This document shows, piece after piece, positions 20,129 to 28,062 of a stretch of DNA of 64,000 bases. Source of the stretch: Chloroflexota bacterium (GTDB lineage: Bacteria > Chloroflexota > Anaerolineae > JAAYEA01); assembly GCA_019873665.1 (NCBI GenBank), contig JAIOAV010000004.1, forward strand, positions 1-64,000, given 5' to 3'. The position numbers and the translations under genes are program-made. The notes under the pieces were generated by a model, which saw only the letters and a list, made by a program, of their open reading frames with translations, was not told where the DNA came from and did not search any database. How positions within the stretch are numbered: position 1 is the first letter of the stretch; each line of letters opens with the position of its first letter.

Positions 20129-20977
20129 GTGCCAGATAAGATCGTCTATTTTGACTGTTTCTCCGGCGCTAGCGGCAATATGCTTCTGGGCGCGTTGCTG
20201 GACGCGGGACTTGCGTTCGAAGATCTGCAGGCAGACGTGGCCACGATAAGGCTGGAGGGCTTTCATCTGCACATGGAGCGCCAGGTCAAGCACGGCATCA
20301 GCGGTATCTACTTTGACGTGCACGACGAGGCGCGGGAGCATCCGCTGCGTCACCTGACGAACGTGCGCGAGATCCTGCAGCGCAGCGACCTGCCGCCCGC
20401 GGTGTGCGCGCGCGCCGACGCGGTGTTCACTCGCCTGGCAGAAGCAGAGGCGCGCGTGCACGGCGTGGGGATCGAGGAGGTGCATTTTCACGAAATCGGC
20501 GCAGTGGACACGCTGGTGGATATCGTCGGCGTGATCGCGGGCCTGGAGCGGCTGGGAATCGCGCAGGTGTATGCGTCGGCATTGCCAACTGGCCAGGGAA
20601 GCATCACGACGCAGCACGGGCGACTGCCGGTGCCCGCGCCGGCGACGCTGGCATTGCTTGCCGCAGCGGGCGCGCCGCTTGTGCCCAACCCGATCCAAGC
20701 GGAGCTAGTGACGCCGACCGGCGCCGCGTTGTTGGCGGAGCTTGCCATCTTTGCCCAGCCCGCGATGCGCATCCAGCGGGTCGGCTATGGCCTGGGAAAG
20801 AAGGACCTCCCCTGGGCCAATGCGCTCCGTGCCTGGATCGGGGAGAGCCTGGCGACGGACGAGCACGCGATCCCGCACGCGCACAGAGACGACGCGCCGG
20901 CCCATGAACACGCGTATGCTCATCATAACCACGATGACGCGGGCCATGGCGAGAGCAAACAGCATCATCATGAGTGA
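20129..20977 (+). CDS. larC1: Nickel-pincer cofactor insertion protein LarC, N-terminal (LarC1) domain only, with His-rich tail
   Basis: GTG start; IVYFDCFSGASGNMLLGALLDAG; VHFHEIGAVDTLVDIVG; HAHRDDAPAHEHAYAHHNHDDAGHGESKQHHHE tail. Confidence 0.88.
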   Translation: MPDKIVYFDCFSGASGNMLLGALLDAGLAFEDLQADVATIRLEGFHLHMERQVKHGISGIYFDVHDEAREHPLRHLTNVREILQRSDLPPAVCARADAVFTRLAEAEARVHGVGIEEVHFHEIGAVDTLVDIVGVIAGLERLGIAQVYASALPTGQGSITTQHGRLPVPAPATLALLAAAGAPLVPNPIQAELVTPTGAALLAELAIFAQPAMRIQRVGYGLGKKDLPWANALRAWIGESLATDEHAIPHAHRDDAPAHEHAYAHHNHDDAGHGESKQHHHE

Positions 20978-21416
20978 GGCAGGGGGAATCAACATGAGGG
21001 CGGTCGGCATTGTGCACAACGAACTCAAGCGCGGCATCACTCCGCCTCGCCAAAAGTCGCCGCGCTCGGTGATCGAGATCCTGCCGAGCTATGCCGAAGG
21101 ATTGCAGGGAATCGAGCCCGGGCAGGCTCTCGTCATTGTATTTCAGTTCCATCTCTCCCAGGCGCCGGCCCCGCTGCTGCAATACCCACAGGGGGACACC
21201 TCGCGGCCACGACGCGGCGTATTTGCGCTGCGTTCCCCGCTGCGCCCTAACCCGATCGGGCTGACGACGGTGCGCGTGCTGGACGTGAAGGAGAACAAGC
21301 TGATCGTTGCCGGACTGGATGCTTTTGACGGCACACCGGTGTTGGATATCAAGCCATATGTCGCGTGGCTGGACGAGCCACCGGCACCAGAGCAGGCCGC
21401 AGCCAGCACGACCTAG
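20970..21416 (+). CDS. TrmO/TsaA-domain (YaeB-like) SAM-dependent methyltransferase-like protein
   Basis: VGIVHNELKRGITPPRQ; RGVFALRSPLRPNPIGLTTVRVL; DGTPVLDIKPYV. Start at 20970 or 20994. Confidence 0.85.
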   Translation: MSEAGGINMRAVGIVHNELKRGITPPRQKSPRSVIEILPSYAEGLQGIEPGQALVIVFQFHLSQAPAPLLQYPQGDTSRPRRGVFALRSPLRPNPIGLTTVRVLDVKENKLIVAGLDAFDGTPVLDIKPYVAWLDEPPAPEQAAASTT

Positions 21417-21427
21417 AAAGGACCACC

Positions 21428-22105
21428 ATGGGGCGGATTCCCATCATGAGCGATGTTACCAGCGCGAACGCCGCGCTTGCTGACGCCCTGCGGCGGGAGC
21501 TGGCGGAGCGCGGTATCCTCACCCTCAACCTGATCGCCTCGCCGGGCGCCGGCAAAACGGCCCTCATCGAATGGACGATCAAGCGCCTGGCGGGCGAATA
21601 CCGCATAGCCGTCATCGAAGGCGACCTGACAACCCGCCTGGACGCGGATCGCATCATCGCTGCGGGCGCGCCCGCCGTGCAGATCAACACGGGGGGCGGG
21701 TGCCATCTCGAGGCGCGCATGATACGCGATGTGCTCGCGCAGCTCTCCCTGGATGAGGTGGACATCCTCATCATCGAGAACGTGGGTAACCTGGTCTGCC
21801 CAACGGGCTGGGACTTGGGCGAGGATGCAAAGGTGGTTGTCGCCAGCCTGCCGGAGGGCGATGATAAGCCGCTCAAGTACCCCGGTGCCTTTGACACAGC
21901 GCAGGCGGCGGTCATCAACAAGATAGATCTGGAACCATACCTGCCGGCCCGCGTTGAGCGGCTACGCGCCAATATCGCCCGCATCAATCCTGAGCTGGAC
22001 GTTTTCGCCGTCTCGTGCACCACCGGTGCAGGCGTTGAGGCGTGGCTCGATTGGGTGCGGCAGCGCGTGCAGCGCAAGCGGGCACAGGGCAACGAGGCAA
22101 GCTGA
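21428..22105 (+). CDS. hypB: HypB-like nickel-incorporation GTPase
   Basis: NLIASPGAGKTALIE; GGGCHLEARM; ENVGNLVCPTGWDLGED; INKIDL. No N-terminal Cys/His metal-binding extension. Confidence 0.9.
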   Translation: MGRIPIMSDVTSANAALADALRRELAERGILTLNLIASPGAGKTALIEWTIKRLAGEYRIAVIEGDLTTRLDADRIIAAGAPAVQINTGGGCHLEARMIRDVLAQLSLDEVDILIIENVGNLVCPTGWDLGEDAKVVVASLPEGDDKPLKYPGAFDTAQAAVINKIDLEPYLPARVERLRANIARINPELDVFAVSCTTGAGVEAWLDWVRQRVQRKRAQGNEAS

Positions 22106-22473
22106 TGCACGAGATGAGCCTGGCGCAGGCGATGCTAGCGTTGGCGCAGCAGCACGCGGCTGGCCAGCGGATCGTGGCGCTCAGAGTGCGGGTTGGGGCG
22201 CTCTCTGGGGTCGTGACGGACTCGCTGGAATTCAGCTTTGAGCTGTTGAGCCAGGGCACATCCGCTGCCGGGGCGCGCCTGGAGTACGAGTTTGTACCGG
22301 TGCAGATGACGTGCCGCGCCTGCGGCGCTGATGTGCCCACCGACAAGTGGTGCGAGCTGCCAGGAAATGAGGCGGTGCTGATGGCGCTGGAAAAGGGGTG
22401 CGCCTGTGGCTGCAAGGAGCTCAAGATCACCGGCGGGTACGACTTTCAGTTGGTCGAGATTGAGGTAGCATAA
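22105..22473 (+). CDS. hypA: HypA-like nickel chaperone
   Basis: MHEMSL nickel-binding N-terminus; CRACGADVP...CACGC zinc site. Confidence 0.85.
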   Translation: MHEMSLAQAMLALAQQHAAGQRIVALRVRVGALSGVVTDSLEFSFELLSQGTSAAGARLEYEFVPVQMTCRACGADVPTDKWCELPGNEAVLMALEKGCACGCKELKITGGYDFQLVEIEVA

Positions 22474-22474
22474 G

Positions 22475-23317
22475 ATGCCAGAAGACGCGGTAGCTAAGAC
22501 AGAGCCGCACATCACGCCAGAGACGTTGGCCAAAGTCGCGCGCGCACGGCAGATCCTGCGCGAGATGGGCAGCGTTCTGGTCTCGTATTCAGGCGGCGTG
22601 GACAGCACGCTCTTGCTGCGCCTGGCGCACGACGAGCTGGGCGACCGCGCCGTGGGGGTGTATATTGACTCGCCGATCATGGTGGGTTGGGAGAGAGAAG
22701 AGGCGCTAATGCTCGCGCAGCAGATAGGCGCGCGGGTGCGGGTGGTGCAGGGGGTGGAGCTAGGAACCGCCGAGTTTGCGCAGAATGCGCCGGATCGCTG
22801 CTATTATTGCCATGCGGCGAACTATCCCCTGCTGGCTCAAGTGGCGGCGGAAGAGGGTGCGGCGGCCATCGTGGACGGCTCCAACCTGGACGATCTCGGC
22901 GATCACCGCCCGGGCCGGCGGGCGAACGTGGAGCGGGGCATCCGTGGCCCCCTGCTGGAGGCTGGACTAACCAAAGCCGAGATTCGCGCCGTCTCAAGGC
23001 GACTGGGGTTGCCCACCTGGGACAAGCCCTCCATGCCATGTCTTGCCTCGCGCATCCCGTATGGCACGCCGGTAACCGTCGAGACCCTGCGTCAGGTGGA
23101 GCAGGCGGAGAACGCGCTCCGCGCGCTGGGCCTGCGCGAGCTACGCGTGCGGCATCATGGTCAGGTGGCGCGGATCGAGGTGCCCCCTGCCGACTTTGCG
23201 CGGGTGCTGGCGGAGCGCGAGACGATCGTCGCGTGCCTGAGGGAGGCGGGCTACCTATATGTCACGCTGGACCTGGCCGGCTTCCGCTCCGGCAGCCTCA
23301 ACGAGACATTGAGCTAA
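22475..23317 (+). CDS. larE: LarE-type ATP-dependent sulfur transferase
   Basis: PP-loop SYSGGVDSTLLLRLA; DRCYYCHAANY; DGSNLDDLGDHRPG; WDKPSMPCLASRIPYGTPV. Confidence 0.9.
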   Translation: MPEDAVAKTEPHITPETLAKVARARQILREMGSVLVSYSGGVDSTLLLRLAHDELGDRAVGVYIDSPIMVGWEREEALMLAQQIGARVRVVQGVELGTAEFAQNAPDRCYYCHAANYPLLAQVAAEEGAAAIVDGSNLDDLGDHRPGRRANVERGIRGPLLEAGLTKAEIRAVSRRLGLPTWDKPSMPCLASRIPYGTPVTVETLRQVEQAENALRALGLRELRVRHHGQVARIEVPPADFARVLAERETIVACLREAGYLYVTLDLAGFRSGSLNETLS

Positions 23318-23343
23318 CGACGCCGAGGAAAGGCCACAAGAGA

Positions 23344-24078
23344 ATGGACACATCTTTGGAAGGGTGGCGGGCTTTGCTGGAGCAGGTGCGCAGCGGCGAC
23401 ATGCCCGTGGACGAAGCGTTGGCCAAGCTGCGCGATCTGCCATACGAGGACTTGGGTTTTGCGCGCGTGGACCATCACCGGCCCATGCGGCGCGGCTTCT
23501 CCGAGGTGGTCTTCTGCCAGGGCAAGACGCCAGAACAGGCAGCGCGCATCACCCAGGCGCTGGCGGCGCGCAGCCCGCGCGTGTTGGCCACTCGTTGCGC
23601 GCCAGAGACGGCAGCGGCGATCAAGGAAGCGCTGCCGCACGCCGAGTACCACCCGCTGGGGCGCTGCGTCATCGTCGCGTCGCAGCCGATCCCGGAGCCG
23701 CCCGCCGATGCGCCACTGGTGCTCGTCGTGTCCGCCGGCACATCGGACCTGCCAGTGGCCGAGGAGGCGCTGCTCACCGCCAAGGTGATGGGCAGCCGCG
23801 TCGAGCTGCTATGCGACGTGGGCGTGGCAGGGCTGCATCGCATCTTGAGCGCGCGCGACAAGCTGCAAGAGGCGCGGGTGTTGGTGGTAGTGGCCGGCAT
23901 AAGCTGTCCAGTGATCGCCGTGCCCACGAGCATCGGCTACGGCGCGAGTTTCGGCGGCATCGCCGCGTTGCTTGGCATGCTGAACTCGTGCGTGCCGGGG
24001 GTGGTCGTCGTCAATATAGACAACGGTTTTGGCGCAGGCTATGCCGCGCATCTGATCGCGGCGGGAGAGAAACGGTGA
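23344..24078 (+). CDS. larB: LarB (pyridinium-3,5-biscarboxylate mononucleotide synthase-like), apparently missing a core loop
   Basis: SEVVFCQGKTPEQ; VVSAGTSDLPVAEEA; CPVIAVPTSIGYGASFGGIAALLGMLNSC; VVNIDNGFGAG. Confidence 0.88.
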   Translation: MDTSLEGWRALLEQVRSGDMPVDEALAKLRDLPYEDLGFARVDHHRPMRRGFSEVVFCQGKTPEQAARITQALAARSPRVLATRCAPETAAAIKEALPHAEYHPLGRCVIVASQPIPEPPADAPLVLVVSAGTSDLPVAEEALLTAKVMGSRVELLCDVGVAGLHRILSARDKLQEARVLVVVAGISCPVIAVPTSIGYGASFGGIAALLGMLNSCVPGVVVVNIDNGFGAGYAAHLIAAGEKR

Positions 24079-25226
24079 AAGTCGCCTATGGTGACGCGCG
24101 ACATGGCGCCAGCGCGGTCAGCATCTTGGCAGCGCTGCTGGATGTGGGCCTGTCTGCGGACATCGTGCAACAGGAGCTGGACGCGATCGCGCCCGGCGCG
24201 CGCCTTGTCGCCGCGCCGGTATCCGTTGCCGGGATACGCGCCACCAGCGTCTGCTGCGATGCCCCCCCATCGCTGGCATGGCCCACGTGGCGCGAGCTCT
24301 TCGCCTGGCTGCAGGGCCAGGCGCTGTCGGAGCGCGCGGCGTCTGATATCTGGCACGTCTTGCGCTGCTGGCGCGAGGCGGAGGCGCATGTGCAGGACGT
24401 GGCGACGGACGAGGCACATGTGCTGGCCGTGGCGCCGGGCGAGCTCCTGGCGCTGTTGGGCGCGATCACGGGCGCACACCACCTTGGTGCGGTACGCTGG
24501 GAGACATCGCCGCTGCCGGTGGGCATCGCGCAGACGCCAGCGGCGGCAGTGGTTGCCACGTTGCTGACCGGTCAACCGGTGCACGGCGCAGATGCGCCGC
24601 AGCCGCTCACCCCCGCCGCTGCTGCCTTGCTGACCACTCTCGCTGCCGCATCCGGCCCTCTACCTGCTATGACCCTGCACAAGGTGGGATACGGCGTGGA
24701 CCAGAACGCCGAGGCGTCGCTGTTCCGCCTCTGGTTTGGGGAAAGCCCAGGCGCAGGCCTGGAGTGCCGCACCCTGCTGATCGTCGAGACGAACATTGAC
24801 GACATGGACCCCGAGTTCTACGATTATGTCATGTCGCGCCTGCTCACGGCGGGCGCGTTGGATGTTGCCCTGCTGCCGATGCAGATGAAGAAGAACCGCC
24901 CTGCCACGTTGCTGCGCGTGCTTTGCGCGCCGGACAAACTCGACTCGGTGCGCGATATCGTATTGCGCGAGACGACCACGCTGGGCGTGCGAGTGCATGA
25001 GGTGCAGCGTTTTGCCCTGCCGCGGCGCAGCGTGTCGGTGCAGACGCCCTGGGGGAGCGTGCGCGTCAAGGTCGCCGGGCTGACGGATGGCCTGAGCCGC
25101 CCGATACCCGAATACGACGACTGCCGCCGCCTCGCTGAAGCCCATGGTGTCCCGCTCTGGCAGGTGTACACCACAGCGCAAGCGCTGGCCGCCAACGCAG
25201 AACACAAAGACGACCGAGCCGGATAG
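24075..25226 (+). CDS. larC: LarC-family protein: degenerate N-terminal domain, intact C-terminal (LarC2) domain
   Basis: GTG start MKVAYGDARHGASAVSILAALLDVG; ETNIDDMDPEFYDYVMSRLLTAGALDVALLPMQMKKNRP. Confidence 0.85.
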   Translation: MKVAYGDARHGASAVSILAALLDVGLSADIVQQELDAIAPGARLVAAPVSVAGIRATSVCCDAPPSLAWPTWRELFAWLQGQALSERAASDIWHVLRCWREAEAHVQDVATDEAHVLAVAPGELLALLGAITGAHHLGAVRWETSPLPVGIAQTPAAAVVATLLTGQPVHGADAPQPLTPAAAALLTTLAAASGPLPAMTLHKVGYGVDQNAEASLFRLWFGESPGAGLECRTLLIVETNIDDMDPEFYDYVMSRLLTAGALDVALLPMQMKKNRPATLLRVLCAPDKLDSVRDIVLRETTTLGVRVHEVQRFALPRRSVSVQTPWGSVRVKVAGLTDGLSRPIPEYDDCRRLAEAHGVPLWQVYTTAQALAANAEHKDDRAG

Positions 25227-25242
25227 CCCAGCTCGGTCGTCT
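25208..25242. terminator. Bidirectional terminator-like hairpin overlapping the larC stop codon
   Basis: 12-bp inverted repeat AGACGACCGAGC/GCTCGGTCGTCT between convergent genes. Confidence 0.6.
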
Positions 25243-25260
25243 GCTTGCGAACATCAGCCT

Positions 25261-26148
25261 CTATGGCGTCGCTCCTGGCAGCAGCGAGCGCACGTCCAGC
25301 ATGATCCCTTGACCAGATGGCAGCATGATCGTGTTCACGGTCGGCGCGAGACGCCGCGCCCACTCGTACTGGATCAGGTCTGGGCTTTTGCTCAATTGCG
25401 CCGCGATCATCTCCAGGGCCGCGGCTTCGGCTTCTGCTTCCAGCTTGCGCGCTGCCGCCTTGCCTTCAGCTTCGATCACGGCAGCCTTCTTTTGCCCTTC
25501 CGCCTTGGCCAACTGGATTTCTACATCCTTCTGCGCAGCCTGCAGCTCGTATTGCTTTTGCAGCGCCGCCTGCTCTGCGATCTGCTTGCGCTCGATAGCG
25601 GCATCAAACTCGGCTGAGAACTTGACGTCTGCCAGAGAGAACTGGTCAACGATGATAAAGTACTCGCCGAGGCGTTCGCTCAGGGTGGACTGAATCTTGT
25701 CCTTGATGATGGGCCGTTCCACAAGAATCCGCTCCACCTTGAACCCCGCCGTCGTCGCCTTGATCGCTTCCTGCATCGCCGGCCGGATGATGATGTCCTC
25801 GTAGCTCAGGCCGACCTGCTGATACAGCCGGTTCACATGCGTCGGATCGAGGTGGTAGTTGAGCACGCCGTTGACCTGTATGAGTTGCAGATCCGATGAG
25901 GCGGCCTCAACCGTCTCCTCGATCTTCTTTGTGCGCACGTCAATTTGCTTGACGACGCGCACGCCGGGCGGGATGATAAGGTGGAAGCCTTCGGACAGCG
26001 TCGTCCCCTCCACGCGCCCCAACATCACCACCACACCGCGATGCCCCGGGTCAATGATCGTATAGCTGGAGTACACGATCACGAGCGCGAGGATGATGAG
26101 CAGGATGGTGATCACCATTCTTCCGGGAATCTGAATCTGTTTCTTCAT
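25261..26148 (-). CDS. SPFH/prohibitin-family membrane protein
   Basis: N-terminal TM; YTIIDPGHRGVVVMLGRVEGTTLSEGFHLIIP; ERKQIAEQAALQKQYELQAAQKDVEIQLAKAEGQKKA. Confidence 0.92.
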   Translation of the reverse strand: MKKQIQIPGRMVITILLIILALVIVYSSYTIIDPGHRGVVVMLGRVEGTTLSEGFHLIIPPGVRVVKQIDVRTKKIEETVEAASSDLQLIQVNGVLNYHLDPTHVNRLYQQVGLSYEDIIIRPAMQEAIKATTAGFKVERILVERPIIKDKIQSTLSERLGEYFIIVDQFSLADVKFSAEFDAAIERKQIAEQAALQKQYELQAAQKDVEIQLAKAEGQKKAAVIEAEGKAAARKLEAEAEAAALEMIAAQLSKSPDLIQYEWARRLAPTVNTIMLPSGQGIMLDVRSLLPGATP

Positions 26149-26248
26149 TGCTTGGCTCCCTTCGCTTGATCGGACGCTGACAATTATAGCACATTCTGGC
26201 CGCGGCTGAAAGCGATGCTACATGCTGCCTACAGCAACCTCTCTGGCC

Positions 26249-27340
26249 TTATAGCGCTGTCTCGATGATCCCTCCTCCCAACACCACCTCGCCCCGGTAA
26301 AAAACCGCCGCCTGACCCGGCGTGATGTCTCGCAAGGGACGCGCCAGACGCACCTCCACTTTGCCGTCGGCAGCGGGATGCACCGTCGCTGCCACCTCCG
26401 CGCCGGCATAGCGTATCTTGGTAGTGACGGACTGCGGCAACGGCGGCGCCACGCCCGACACAAAACTCACCTCTTGCACCAGCAGGCGGTCGCGGCCCAA
26501 CTGCGCCGCAGGCCCGACGATCAGCGCGTTCCGCGCCGCGTCCATCGCCAGCACATACAGCGGCTCCGGCCAGGCGATCCCCATTCCCTTGCGCTGGCCG
26601 ATGGTGTAAAAGGCGAGCCCCTGATGCTCCCCGATCTGCTCGCCGCTGGTGAGCAGGATCGGTCCTGGGTGAGCGATGCCCGCCGCCCACGCACGAAGGA
26701 AACGCCGGTAGTCGTTGTCGCTGATAAAGCAGACTTCCTGGCTTTCCCCCTTGTCTGCCACCGGCAGCCGCTTGGCGGCAGCAATCGCGCGCACTTCTGT
26801 TTTGGTGTGATCGCCAAGGGGGAAGAGAACGCACGCAAGCTGTTCCTGGCCGAGCATGTAAAGCACATAGCTCTGGTCCTTGCGGCGATCCCGTCCCCGC
26901 CAGAGCTGGAGGAGGCTCTCGACCCGGCGCACGCGCGCATAGTGGCCGGTTGCCAGATAGCGCGCCCCCAGCGATTGCGCCACATCTAGCAGAAAACCGA
27001 ACTTGATGTGGCGGTTACAAGCCAAACACGGATTCGGCGTGCGCGCACACGCGTACTGCCGCACAAAGTACTCGACCACGCACTCTCTGAAGCGCTCCCG
27101 GCAATCCACCAAATGAAAAGGGATGCCGAGGAAGGCAGCCACCTGCCGGGCATCCTCTGCAGGCTCCGGCCGCGCGCCGCCGGAGGGCGACGGCTCCCGC
27201 CACATCTGGAGCATGACGCCGACCACATCGTATCCCTGCTCCACGAGAAGCATTGCTGCCACCGAGCTATCCACACCGCCGCTCATGGCGACCACAACGC
27301 GCTCTTCACTCCTGCCCGACTCTATCAGCGAATCACTCAT
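26249..27340 (-). CDS. mnmA: tRNA-specific 2-thiouridylase
   Basis: VVVAMSGGVDSSVAAMLL; TPNPCLACNRHIKFG; GESQEVCFISDNDYRRFL; YTIGQRKGMGI. Confidence 0.95.
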   Translation of the reverse strand: MSDSLIESGRSEERVVVAMSGGVDSSVAAMLLVEQGYDVVGVMLQMWREPSPSGGARPEPAEDARQVAAFLGIPFHLVDCRERFRECVVEYFVRQYACARTPNPCLACNRHIKFGFLLDVAQSLGARYLATGHYARVRRVESLLQLWRGRDRRKDQSYVLYMLGQEQLACVLFPLGDHTKTEVRAIAAAKRLPVADKGESQEVCFISDNDYRRFLRAWAAGIAHPGPILLTSGEQIGEHQGLAFYTIGQRKGMGIAWPEPLYVLAMDAARNALIVGPAAQLGRDRLLVQEVSFVSGVAPPLPQSVTTKIRYAGAEVAATVHPAADGKVEVRLARPLRDITPGQAAVFYRGEVVLGGGIIETAL

Positions 27341-27453
27341 CTCCCAGCCCCGCGACTTTTTCCGCTTTCGACTCGTACTATATACGAAAGGAGGAGAGAG
27401 AGGTTGCGCCGAAAGAGCGTATTGTGCGGCAGCGCGCCTTGCAGATATGCTGT

Positions 27454-27482
27454 TTGGCGAAAACATATGACTGTGTTAGAAT
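27454..27482 (+). promoter_or_regulatory. Putative sigma70-type promoter for the SPFH-HTH pair
   Basis: TTGGCG-17 nt-TAGAAT. Confidence 0.4.
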
Positions 27483-27529
27483 GGGGTTGTGGTCTGGAAA
27501 GAGCAGCACCGCAGATTAGGAGGCGTGGG

Positions 27530-28051
27530 ATGGAAGAGAAGCTCGAAAAGGCCAAAAGCCAGCAGGGGGCACTGGAAAAACTGGCTAGCAAATTGCCCTT
27601 TTACAAGGGATACAAAGAGAAGGAGCTGCGCCGCGAGACCGACAAGCTCTTGCGGGAGGATCTGGCAGCACAGGTCAAGGTGCAATGGCAGCGCGTGGCG
27701 GATCTGCAGCGGCAACTGGTGGACGAAGGCCTGCTGGTCTATGTGGATGACCTCCAGGCCGCCGAGAGCCGTCTTCGCCGCTTTATGAACCGGATTCGCA
27801 ACGCCAGCTACGGCTACGGCGGCGTCTTTGACGCGGCCAAGGTGGACGAGGCCACGCTAGATGCGCTCTACAACTTTGACATGTCGCTGATCAACCAGAT
27901 CAACGCCATCGCGGCGAGCCTCGATGGTGTCCAGGAAGCGATAGACGCCAAGTCAGGCATTCCTGGTGCCATCCGCGAGGCCGTGAGCGTGATCGGCGTC
28001 GCCAACGACATTTTAAGTGATCGCGAGAAGATCCTACGAGGCACAGCCTAA
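27530..28051 (+). CDS. Predicted helical/coiled-coil protein paired with SPFH-HTH protein
   Basis: ATTAGGAGG RBS; MEEKLEKAKSQQGALEKLASKLPFYKGYKEKELRRETDKLLRE. Confidence 0.7.
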   Translation: MEEKLEKAKSQQGALEKLASKLPFYKGYKEKELRRETDKLLREDLAAQVKVQWQRVADLQRQLVDEGLLVYVDDLQAAESRLRRFMNRIRNASYGYGGVFDAAKVDEATLDALYNFDMSLINQINAIAASLDGVQEAIDAKSGIPGAIREAVSVIGVANDILSDREKILRGTA

Positions 28052-28062
28052 GGAGGTAACGC

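Noticed and set aside
20970-21420. Programmed frameshift joining LarC1 to a LarC2 as in Lactobacillus
   Set aside because: Sequence after the larC1 stop encodes the TrmO-like protein; no ETNIDDM-type LarC2 motif occurs in any frame until the separate gene at 24075.
21428-22473. Hydrogenase maturation locus
   Set aside because: HypA/HypB are present but no hydrogenase subunits or hypC/D/E/F are in the window; all flanking genes are lar-related.
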